A stretch of 5,306 nt of DNA from assembly GCA_964353455.1 (NCBI GenBank), contig CAYGWP010000513.1, positions 1 through 5,306 on the forward strand. Reading direction: 5' to 3'. Shown here piece after piece: positions 1 to 4,865 of this stretch. How positions within the stretch are numbered: the stretch's first letter is position 1; every line of letters begins with the position of its first letter. The stretch is from CAYGWP01 sp964353455 (GTDB lineage: Bacteria > Planctomycetota > Phycisphaerae > FEN-1346). The notes beneath the pieces are model-generated. The model was given only the letters and a program-made list of their open reading frames with translations. It did no database searches and was not told the origin of the DNA. The translations under genes were made by a program, and so were the position numbers.

Positions 1-495
1 ACCGCCCGGTTCCTCGCGGCCGGCGCACGCGAGATGCTGCTGCTCCTTGCCCAGCCGCGCGGCTTGACGGCGGGACTCAAGGCCATGCTCGCGCGGATGC
101 CGGCCGATGCCAACGCGGTCGTCGAAGGCAATGCATTCCTCTGGGGACGCGATGCCGACGTGGCTGTCATGGTCATCGGTCCGGGGCCGTCGGGCAAGGG
201 CCTCGCGCGGGTGCGGGGGTCGGTCCGCGAACTCTTCGACAAGATCAACATCTGGGCGTGGAACACCCGGCGCGATCCGGCCGACGAGGGCTTCTTCGAT
301 TTTCCCATCTCGCTCGCGAAGATGGGCTTCAGACAGGCCGTCTCGAACCGGGCTGAGTACCACCACGTGAACCCGCGCGAGGACGGCCACTCCGGCAACG
401 CACCGTTCGCCGACGCCGTGCGGCAGGCCCTCGAGCAGAAGCATTGGCGGCGCGGCAGCGACGAGTTCCTCCGCAAGGCCGGATTCAACCCGTAA
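1..495 (+). CDS. Conserved hypothetical protein, 5'-truncated by window edge (possibly MobB-like P-loop fold)
   Basis: The open frame runs from the first base to a TAA at 493-495, giving 164 residues. The 11 residues before the first ATG (position 34) read as ordinary protein (TARFLAAGARE), so the true start is probably upstream of the window and ATG 34 is internal. Visible features are a hydrophobic strand (MLLLLA, residues 12-17), an acidic-glycine motif VVEGN (40-44), a second hydrophobic strand (VAVMVIGPG, 54-62), and INIWAWN (82-88). The C-terminus is polar and has two adjacent histidines (120-121). A strand, then an EGN motif, then a 'DVAVMVIGP' strand, then a strand ending in N recalls the core of MobB-like P-loop proteins, where the Walker A loop would lie in the missing N-terminus. 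That is inference only. No signal peptide or membrane segment is seen. It lies 134 nt upstream of recJ on the same strand, with hairpins between, so co-transcription is uncertain. I do not recognise the family with confidence. Confidence 0.75.
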   Translation, partial: TARFLAAGAREMLLLLAQPRGLTAGLKAMLARMPADANAVVEGNAFLWGRDADVAVMVIGPGPSGKGLARVRGSVRELFDKINIWAWNTRRDPADEGFFDFPISLAKMGFRQAVSNRAEYHHVNPREDGHSGNAPFADAVRQALEQKHWRRGSDEFLRKAGFNP

Positions 496-510
496 TATCA
501 CAGTGCTCTG

Positions 511-535
511 CGCGGCCCGTACGGGACCCGCCGCG
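511..535 (+). terminator. Possible terminator-like stem-loop after the first gene
   Basis: CGCGG (511-515) can pair with CCGCG (531-535), and the enclosed segment holds the perfect 10-nt palindrome CCCGTACGGG (516-525). It begins 15 nt after the first gene's stop codon. No T-tract follows, so it is not a classical intrinsic terminator. It may only be structured 3'-UTR. Confidence 0.25.
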
Positions 536-573
536 ACAGAATATCGCATAGGGGCGTGAATAACCGGCAATCA

Positions 574-601
574 GCGCGGCGGTTCAGGAGAACCGCCGCG
601 C
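574..601 (+). terminator. Perfect 12-bp hairpin between the first gene and recJ
   Basis: GCGCGGCGGTTC (574-585) is exactly complementary to GAACCGCCGCGC (590-601), with a 4-nt AGGA loop (586-589). It ends 28 nt before the recJ ATG. On the plus strand it is followed by CAAAATTGCA and not by a T-run, so it is either an atypical terminator of the upstream gene or a structure in the recJ leader. The loop holds the only Shine-Dalgarno-like bases near recJ, but they lie about 40 nt upstream of the start codon, too far for normal use. The hairpin is seen directly; its role is inferred. Confidence 0.45.
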
Positions 602-629
602 AAAATTGCATTAGATAGCGACAAGCACA

Positions 630-2390
630 ATGCCCAAACAGTGGACGATCCGGCCCCCCTTCCCGGGCGCCGACAAACTGGCGCACTCCATCGGGACGAG
701 GCCGATCGTCGCCCAGGTCCTCGGTCAGCGGGGCATGACCACGCCGGAGACGGCAAGGGCGTTCCTCAAGCCCGAACTCAAGCAACTCCACGAGCCCGCC
801 GCCATGCCCGGCCTCATGGAGGCCGCCGACCGGCTGGTGGCCGCCGCCCACGCCAAAGAGCCGATTATCATCTACGGCGACTACGATGTGGACGGCATCA
901 CGGGTTCGGCCATCCTCTGGCAGGCCCTGCGGCTGGCGGATGCAAACGTCCGGGTCTATATTCCGCACCGGCTCGAGGAAGGCTACGGCCTCAACATGGA
1001 GGCCATGGAGAAACTTGCTGCTGAAGGGGCGAAGGTCCTGGTGACGGTCGATTGCGGCATCTCCGGCGTCGCCGAGACCGCCCGGGCGCGTCAACTTGGC
1101 CTCGTCGTCATCATCACCGATCATCACGAGCCGAACCCCGACCATCTTCCTGCCGCCAACATCCTGGTGGACCCGAAACTCCCCGGTTCGGCGTATCCGT
1201 TCCGCGAACTATCGGGGGCCGGCATCGCCCTGAAACTAGCGTGGGCCATCGGCCAACGGCTCTCGCAGCGAGACCGCGTGAGCGACCCGTTCCGCGAGTT
1301 TCTGATCTCGGCCACCGGCCTTGCGGCCCTCGGAACCATCGCCGACGTCGTGCCGCTGGTGGGCGAGAACCACGTCCTGGCGAGTTTCGGCCTGAGGGCA
1401 CTGGCGGCCGCCCGCAATCCGGGGCTCACGGCCCTGCTTGAGACGGCCGGCCTCACCGATAAGCCGCTGGAGGCCGACCATATCGGCTTCATTCTCGGCC
1501 CGCGACTGAACGCCGCAGGCCGGCTCGGCCACGCCCAGGAGGCCGTGGAACTCCTCACGACCGCCGGCCCCGAGGCGGCCCTGGCCATCGCCAAGGAACT
1601 CGACCGGCAGAACCGCCACCGACAGGAACTCGAAAAGACCATCCTGGAGGAGGCCGAGGCACAGGTTGCGGCCACATTCTCGCCCGAGCGCGACGCTGCC
1701 ATCGTCCTCTCAGGAGCGGGCTGGCACACAGGGGTCATCGGCATCGTCGCATCGCGGATCGTCGAGCGGTATTGGAGGCCGACGATCCTCATCGGCACCG
1801 CCGAGGGCCACGCCCAGGGCTCCGGCCGCAGCATACCGGGCTTCGACCTCTTCCGCGCCCTCCTGGCGTGTGAGAAGCACCTGACAACCTATGGCGGCCA
1901 CGCAATGGCCGCCGGGCTTCGGTTGGGCGAGACCGCCGTCGCGGACTTTCGCGCGGCATTCCTCGCCCATGCGGCAGGCGTGCTGGGGAAGGAACAACTG
2001 ACGGCCCGCCTCATGGTCGATGCCGAGGCGGCGATTGCCGACGTTGACCTGGAGACCGCGCGGTTCCTCGAGCGGATGGGACCCTTCGGCGCGGGGAACC
2101 CGAGGCCGGTCTTTGCGATGCGGGAAGTCAAACTCGCCGCCGCGCCGCGGCGCATCGGCCGCAAGGGTGAGCACCTCTCGATGCAGTTGACCCAAGGCGG
2201 CCGGGCACGCCGCGCGGTTGGCTGGAACCTCGGCGCATCGGCCGATGCGCTCGGCCGCGCCGGCTCCTGCGGTGCGGCATTCACGTGCCGCGTATCGGGC
2301 TACGGCGGACGGCCGGAAGTGGAACTCCACGTGAAGGACCTGTGGATAGGCCGCTACGGCGATGAGGCTGCCGCGAAGGAATTCGCGTAG
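630..2390 (+). CDS. recJ: Single-stranded-DNA-specific exonuclease RecJ
   Basis: RecJ is a cytoplasmic, metal-dependent nuclease that degrades single-stranded DNA 5' to 3'. It acts in RecF-pathway recombination, mismatch repair and stalled-fork processing. The 586-residue product is close to E. coli RecJ (577). Motifs appear in order: the N-terminal W plus 'QVLGQRGMTTPETARAFL' region (about 5-46); DYDVDG (84-89); VDCGIS (140-145); the DHH triad (164-166); DPKL (181-184); SGAGIALKL (195-203); TIADVVPL (236-243); GPRLNAAGR (290-298); GWHTGVIGIVASR (364-376); GSGRS (397-401); and GGH of the DHHA1 domain (422-424). PFGAGNPRPVF (485-495) opens the C-terminal OB-fold DNA-binding domain, which runs to about 572. 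The metal-binding aspartates and histidines are all present, so the enzyme should be active. The ATG is supported by an in-frame TAG at 612-614 and by the family-typical N-terminus. There is no clear ribosome binding site within 20 nt. The gene faces a convergent membrane-protein operon across a 191-nt gap. Confidence 0.97.
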   Translation: MPKQWTIRPPFPGADKLAHSIGTRPIVAQVLGQRGMTTPETARAFLKPELKQLHEPAAMPGLMEAADRLVAAAHAKEPIIIYGDYDVDGITGSAILWQALRLADANVRVYIPHRLEEGYGLNMEAMEKLAAEGAKVLVTVDCGISGVAETARARQLGLVVIITDHHEPNPDHLPAANILVDPKLPGSAYPFRELSGAGIALKLAWAIGQRLSQRDRVSDPFREFLISATGLAALGTIADVVPLVGENHVLASFGLRALAAARNPGLTALLETAGLTDKPLEADHIGFILGPRLNAAGRLGHAQEAVELLTTAGPEAALAIAKELDRQNRHRQELEKTILEEAEAQVAATFSPERDAAIVLSGAGWHTGVIGIVASRIVERYWRPTILIGTAEGHAQGSGRSIPGFDLFRALLACEKHLTTYGGHAMAAGLRLGETAVADFRAAFLAHAAGVLGKEQLTARLMVDAEAAIADVDLETARFLERMGPFGAGNPRPVFAMREVKLAAAPRRIGRKGEHLSMQLTQGGRARRAVGWNLGASADALGRAGSCGAAFTCRVSGYGGRPEVELHVKDLWIGRYGDEAAAKEFA

Positions 2391-2407
2391 CGCCGCCGCG
2401 CACGTTT

Positions 2408-2517
2408 AGAGGCTGTTTCAGAACTGTGGCACGCCCGCCCTCGGGCGTGCAAGTGGCTGAAAAGATGCACAGCCGGGGGCGGCTGTGCCACAAGAAGCCG
2501 GTTCTGAAACAGCCTCT
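2408..2517. mobile_element. MITE-like element with 17-bp perfect terminal inverted repeats and two inner hairpins
   Basis: AGAGGCTGTTTCAGAAC (2408-2424) is the exact reverse complement of 2501-2517. Inside are two further perfect 9-bp stems, each with a 4-nt loop: GCACGCCCG/CGGGCGTGC (2429-2437 with 2442-2450, loop CCCT) and GCACAGCCG/CGGCTGTGC (2467-2475 with 2480-2488, loop GGGG). GTGGCA (2426-2431) also matches TGCCAC (2486-2491) in inverted orientation. The whole can fold as a three-way junction. At 110 bp it has no room for a transposase, so it would be non-autonomous. TTAG occurs at both ends (2406-2409 and 2517-2520) and could be a target duplication that overlaps the ends, but the exact boundary is ambiguous. 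It lies 17 nt after the recJ stop in a convergent gap, so it could also act as a two-way transcription terminator. The structure is certain; the mobile origin is inferred. Confidence 0.7.
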
Positions 2518-2581
2518 TAGCCGCGACTCGAAGAGGAGCGCGCGTTGAGCCGCGAATCAGGATCGAGCCCGCCGCCGAAGG

Positions 2582-3289
2582 TCACTCGTCGCCCTCGTCG
2601 TCGGATTTTCGGACAGATTTCTTCGCCGCAGGTCTCGCGCCGCTGGTGTCGCGCCACTGAAGGATCGCGCCGAGGATCGCCGGCAGCGCCACCAGCACAA
2701 TAAAGAGGTACGGCTTGGATTCCAGCGCAGCCTTGACCGGCTCGTTGACCTCGGGCCATCGGATCAGCATGAGCAGGACTCCTGTCACGAGGGTCGCAGC
2801 GCCGCTCGTGGCCGTGCTGATGATGATCAGCGGCCGCATGAGCATCATCGTCAGGACCATCCCCGCGATGAAGGCAACGGCGGCAAGGATGTAGCCAAGC
2901 ACGGGCGAATTGGTCGCCGCTACGGCCAGCGGCAGTGCGATGGCGGCGAAGATCGCGCCCCCCAGAATGCCCCAGCCGATCCGAAACAGCGGCCATGCCA
3001 GAATCCCGAGCACGACCGCCCCGATGAGCGCCAACAGCCACCCCGGCGCCCCAAAGTGCACCCCAATCAGCAGGCCAACCAGCCCGCCGATCCCGGCAAA
3101 CACAACGCTCACCAGAATCTTGTACAACTTGTATCCATAGAGGAGGAACACGAGGCCGAGCACCAGGAGCACCAGCCCCATCTCAAGCGGGTGCTGGGTG
3201 ATCATCCTCTGCCAGAGGTCCTGGACGATGGCATCGGGCGACTGCCCGCCGAACGCCTGGTCAAGCGATGGAACCGTTTCCGCGGCCAC
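2582..3289 (-). CDS. Multi-pass (about 7 TM) membrane protein, DUF4203/TMEM198-like
   Basis: This 235-residue protein has a soluble N-terminus of about 33 residues, then around seven hydrophobic segments near 35-52, 55-77, 82-100, 104-125, 128-149, 153-174 and 192-211. A short charged tail ends it, with KK and RK followed by an acidic DDEGDE end. The glycine-rich helices and the 'LLYGYKLYKILVSVVFAGIGGLVG' stretch (49-72) recall the DUF4203/TMEM198 family of integral membrane proteins of unknown function. That assignment is from memory of the pattern. No catalytic or transport motif is visible. The start is a GTG (3289-3287), chosen because GGAGG lies 6 nt upstream and because the preceding gene stops 12 nt before it. 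It is the second gene of a two-gene minus-strand operon, and its partner has the same size and topology. Function unknown. Confidence 0.88.
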   Translation of the reverse strand: MAAETVPSLDQAFGGQSPDAIVQDLWQRMITQHPLEMGLVLLVLGLVFLLYGYKLYKILVSVVFAGIGGLVGLLIGVHFGAPGWLLALIGAVVLGILAWPLFRIGWGILGGAIFAAIALPLAVAATNSPVLGYILAAVAFIAGMVLTMMLMRPLIIISTATSGAATLVTGVLLMLIRWPEVNEPVKAALESKPYLFIVLVALPAILGAILQWRDTSGARPAAKKSVRKSDDEGDE

Positions 3290-3295
3290 GCAGCG

Positions 3296-3300
3296 CCTCC
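3296..3300 (-). promoter_or_regulatory. Shine-Dalgarno site fixing the GTG start of the downstream membrane gene
   Basis: On the minus strand GGAGG (3300-3296) sits 6 nt before the GTG at 3289-3287 and just after the upstream gene's TAG (3304-3302). This strong site in the 12-nt intergenic gap supports the GTG over later starts and fits translation from a shared operon mRNA. Confidence 0.8.
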
Positions 3301-3301
3301 G

Positions 3302-4024
3302 CTATGCTTCCGGGTCGTCGGGCACATCCGCCCCGCCGACCCACTCGTCCGACTCCGCGTGCCGCCGCGCCAGGACCCCCTGGGCGATGAGGCCGATGAC
3401 CACGAGGCACAGCCACAGGACGCTCAGGGTGAGCGGAAACGCTGCGGCCAGCGACTGTCCGCCCTCGCCGCGATACGCCGAGACGACTGATGCCAGGCCG
3501 ATGACGACCAGCCCCGCGCCCTGGACGCACGTCACGAGGCGCTCGCTGAAGGCGAACCGGCCGATGGCAACCGCGGTGCCGACCAGCAGCCCCGTCAGGC
3601 ACGCCGCAAGCACCGGGTCGCACGCCAGGTTCGGCCCGCTCAACTGGATGGAGTAACTCCGGTTCGAAAGATTGAGCACCAGGTACGATGTGAACCCGCG
3701 TGCTCCGGCCGCAAGGGCCGCCAACGTCGCCAGGACGGTCGCCAGCACGACCGCCGACAGGATGGCGTGGCACACGTTCCGGAAGAATGCCATCAGCCCG
3801 CCCAGGATGAGGCCCCCGATGATAATCACTACCGGTTTCGCCAGCGGCACCCAGGCACAGGCGACCAGCCCGACCATGCATCCCAGAACGGTCATGCTGA
3901 GGACGTCCAGGGGCCGCGGCCACCAGGTCCCCAGGATGATGTACGCGATGCCGACCAGCGCCAGGACGATGCCGCCCCAGGCGGGAATCACCAGCCGAAG
4001 TTCACCCGTTGTCTCAGCGAGCAT
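3302..4024 (-). CDS. Multi-pass (about 7 TM) membrane protein, likely paralogue of its downstream neighbour
   Basis: The predicted product has 240 residues and about seven hydrophobic segments near 14-32, 40-59, 64-82, 86-108, 136-156, 163-184 and 194-215, with a polar acidic C-terminus (SDEWVGGADVPDDPEA). A loop of roughly 28 residues between segments 4 and 5 (about 109-136) contains two cysteines' worth of context at most (C135 visible) and polar residues. No enzyme or transporter signature is seen. Its first four helices align by eye, almost without gaps, with those of the neighbouring protein, which suggests an old tandem duplication. The frame stays open upstream to about 4396, but that extension crosses short repeats and loses membrane-protein character, so I start at ATG 4024-4022. 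Nearby GTG codons (4030-4028, 4042-4040) are alternatives, since none has a strong ribosome binding site. Function unknown. Confidence 0.82.
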   Translation of the reverse strand: MLAETTGELRLVIPAWGGIVLALVGIAYIILGTWWPRPLDVLSMTVLGCMVGLVACAWVPLAKPVVIIIGGLILGGLMAFFRNVCHAILSAVVLATVLATLAALAAGARGFTSYLVLNLSNRSYSIQLSGPNLACDPVLAACLTGLLVGTAVAIGRFAFSERLVTCVQGAGLVVIGLASVVSAYRGEGGQSLAAAFPLTLSVLWLCLVVIGLIAQGVLARRHAESDEWVGGADVPDDPEA

Positions 4025-4091
4025 GGCCACAAGCGTACACACCGCCGGCGGGCGAATCACGAAAAAACGCGGAGAGAACAGAGAGGCAACG

Positions 4092-4128
4092 ACGGATCGT
4101 CCGCAGATTACACAGATGGACGCAGAGG
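4092..4128 (+). repeat. Isolated fragment of the right-hand array unit
   Basis: ACGGATCGTCCGCAGATTA (4092-4110) is identical over 19 nt to 4904-4922 inside the first unit of the array. The following bases (CACAGATGGACGCAGAG) are a diverged version of the array's CGCAGATT-type micro-repeats. It lies about 770 bp from the array and is a dispersed or leftover copy. Confidence 0.75.
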
Positions 4129-4160
4129 GGGGCCCCGACGGAATGTGGCAAGAGACTCTA

Positions 4161-4232
4161 CCAAGAACGCCAAGAGCGCCAAGGACGCCAAGGGCGCCAA
4201 CCCGTGGAAGTTGGCGCTCTTGGCGCTCTTGG
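4161..4232. repeat. 9-nt tandem repeat (CCAAGRRCG) forming a long inverted repeat
   Basis: Four and a half copies of CCAAGRRCG run from 4161 to 4201, with variants AA, AG, GA and GG at the RR positions. A reverse-complement run (GTTGGCGCTCTTGGCGCTCTTGG, 23 nt in two 9-nt periods) follows at 4210-4232. The arms 4179-4201 and 4210-4232 match at 20 of 23 positions around an 8-nt loop, so the RNA could form a long, register-slipping hairpin. No T-run follows. Confidence 0.8.
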
Positions 4233-4381
4233 GCCGGGCAGGAAGCCTGCTTGTGGCGGGAGCGGGAGAGTACACAACAGGTTGTGGTAAGAGATGGCGC
4301 CCTTCCTGCAAGCCGGTGCTCATCCGCTTCCGTCCGTGGTTCCAAGCCGTTACCGTTTGCCGTTTCTGACCCAATCCCTTT

Positions 4382-4411
4382 TTCATCTGTGACCATCTGC
4401 GTTCATCTGTG
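4382..4411 (+). repeat. 10-nt tandem triplet TTCATCTGTG
   Basis: TTCATCTGTG (4382-4391), ACCATCTGCG (4392-4401) and TTCATCTGTG (4402-4411) lie head to tail. The outer two are identical and the middle keeps CATCTG. The reverse complement (CACAGATG) resembles the CACAGAT/CGCAGAT words at 4101-4128 and in the right-hand array, so this may be an inverted, diverged relative. Confidence 0.7.
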
Positions 4412-4428
4412 GATTCATGCCTTTGTTA

Positions 4429-4477
4429 CGAAACTTCTCGAAACTTTGCGAAACTTGATCGATTCTTCGCGAAACTG
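4429..4477 (+). repeat. 10-nt tandem repeat CGAAACTTNN
   Basis: CGAAACTTCT (4429-4438), CGAAACTTTG (4439-4448) and CGAAACTTGA (4449-4458) are contiguous. An 11-nt degenerate step (4459-4469) follows, then CGAAACTG (4470-4477). The period matches one DNA helical turn, so the core words lie on one face. This could be a multi-site operator or simply slippage DNA; nothing distinguishes the two. Confidence 0.7.
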
Positions 4478-4510
4478 AGGGCATTCCTGGTTCATTCTTA
4501 GGGCATTCCT
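4478..4510 (+). repeat. 11-nt tandem triplet AGGGCATTCCT
   Basis: AGGGCATTCCT at 4478-4488 and again at 4500-4510 are identical. The 11 nt between them (GGTTCATTCTT) are a diverged copy keeping CATTC-T. It directly abuts the CGAAACTT repeats. Confidence 0.65.
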
Positions 4511-4558
4511 ACACCAAACGAGGGGCAATTGCATGGCATCTTTGCACCGGCCGCCGGA

Positions 4559-4574
4559 CCACAATATGTTGTGG
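4559..4574. promoter_or_regulatory. NrdR-box-like palindrome 1
   Basis: CCACAATATGTTGTGG fits the NrdR box consensus acaCwAtATaTwGtgt at its conserved core: C4, w5, A6, A8, T9, T11, w12 and G13 all match. Inverted symmetry is perfect over ACCACAA/TTGTGGT (4558-4564 with 4569-4575). NrdR is the ATP/dATP-sensing repressor of ribonucleotide reductase genes. A weak promoter may overlap it: TTGCAC (4542-4547), 17 nt, then TATGTT (4565-4570) on the plus strand. No nrd gene is visible nearby. Confidence 0.6.
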
Positions 4575-4581
4575 TGGCGGG

Positions 4582-4597
4582 GCACTATATGTAGTGG
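4582..4597. promoter_or_regulatory. NrdR-box-like palindrome 2
   Basis: GCACTATATGTAGTGG also matches the conserved NrdR core and has the perfect inverted arms CACTA/TAGTG (4583-4587 with 4592-4596). It has the same TATG centre as the first palindrome but the opposite w/w pair (T..A in place of A..T). Because the arms vary in a compensatory way, this looks like a protein-recognised palindrome pair and not a simple duplication. Spacing is 23 bp centre to centre. NrdR boxes typically occur as such pairs, although the spacings I recall as usual (about 21 or 31-32 bp) differ slightly. Confidence 0.6.
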
Positions 4598-4627
4598 CTG
4601 TCTTACGCCGTTGGAGTGACTGGCCTA

Positions 4628-4665
4628 TCCGCCGACTTGTCCGCCGTAGCGTTGGCGGAGGCGGA
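4628..4665. repeat. Doubled inverted repeat TCCGCC/GGCGGA
   Basis: TCCGCC occurs at 4628-4633 and 4640-4645, and its reverse complement GGCGGA at 4654-4659 and 4660-4665. Either pair can form a 6-bp hairpin, the inner one with an 8-nt loop. It looks like a dispersed palindromic module. Confidence 0.65.
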
Positions 4666-4704
4666 GTGACTGAGTAACTCTGAGCGCCTGAGTGACTGAG
4701 TAAC
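4664..4704 (+). repeat. Direct repeat of a 15-mer, GAGTGACTGAGTAAC
   Basis: GAGTGACTGAGTAAC is present exactly at 4664-4678 and 4690-4704, 26 nt apart. A 9-nt partial copy, GAGTGACTG, lies at 4614-4622. The last base of the second copy is also the first base of the hairpin cluster that follows. Confidence 0.75.
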
Positions 4705-4804
4705 GAGCCTGCAAGGCTCGAACGTAAAAGCCCAGGGCAACGCCCTGAGGAAACGCCAAGCCCACGCCCCCCTCCTCTTCCTTGCTTCATAGCCCCGCAG
4801 GGGC
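4704..4804. repeat. Cluster of three palindromes with 3-nt loops
   Basis: Three perfect stems follow each other: CGAGCCT-GCA-AGGCTCG (4704-4720, 7 bp), CAGGGC-AAC-GCCCTG (4733-4747, 6 bp) and GCCCC-GCA-GGGGC (4792-4804, 5 bp). All have 3-nt loops and different stem sequences. None is followed by a T-run. The uniform architecture suggests one composite dispersed element in place of three chance hairpins. No protein-coding reading is convincing. Confidence 0.7.
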
Positions 4805-4865
4805 GGAAGAACCGCGCCGCGCCCATTGCGGCCGACGGAACCGACTGGTCGCCGACGACGGGCAC

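Noticed and set aside
498..1145. Minus-strand open frame of 215 codons over the start of recJ
   Set aside because: It is antisense to strongly conserved RecJ motifs and has no recognisable domain.
1124..1834. Minus-strand open frame of 236 codons inside recJ
   Set aside because: Arginine/serine/proline-rich antisense shadow of the conserved RecJ core.
4025..4396. N-terminal extension of the membrane protein (frame open up to 4396)
   Set aside because: The extension runs through the CCAAGRRCG repeats and other intergenic repeats and reads as low-complexity, arginine-rich shadow. Membrane-protein character begins only after ATG 4024.
3672..4478. Plus-strand open frame of 268 codons opposite the membrane gene
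   Set aside because: It overlaps the antisense of a clear membrane protein and then the repeats. Its serine/threonine/arginine-rich composition is typical of a GC-rich shadow frame.
4509..4865. Minus-strand open frame of 118 codons over the palindrome cluster
   Set aside because: It passes through the NrdR-like boxes and three hairpins and has no coding signature.
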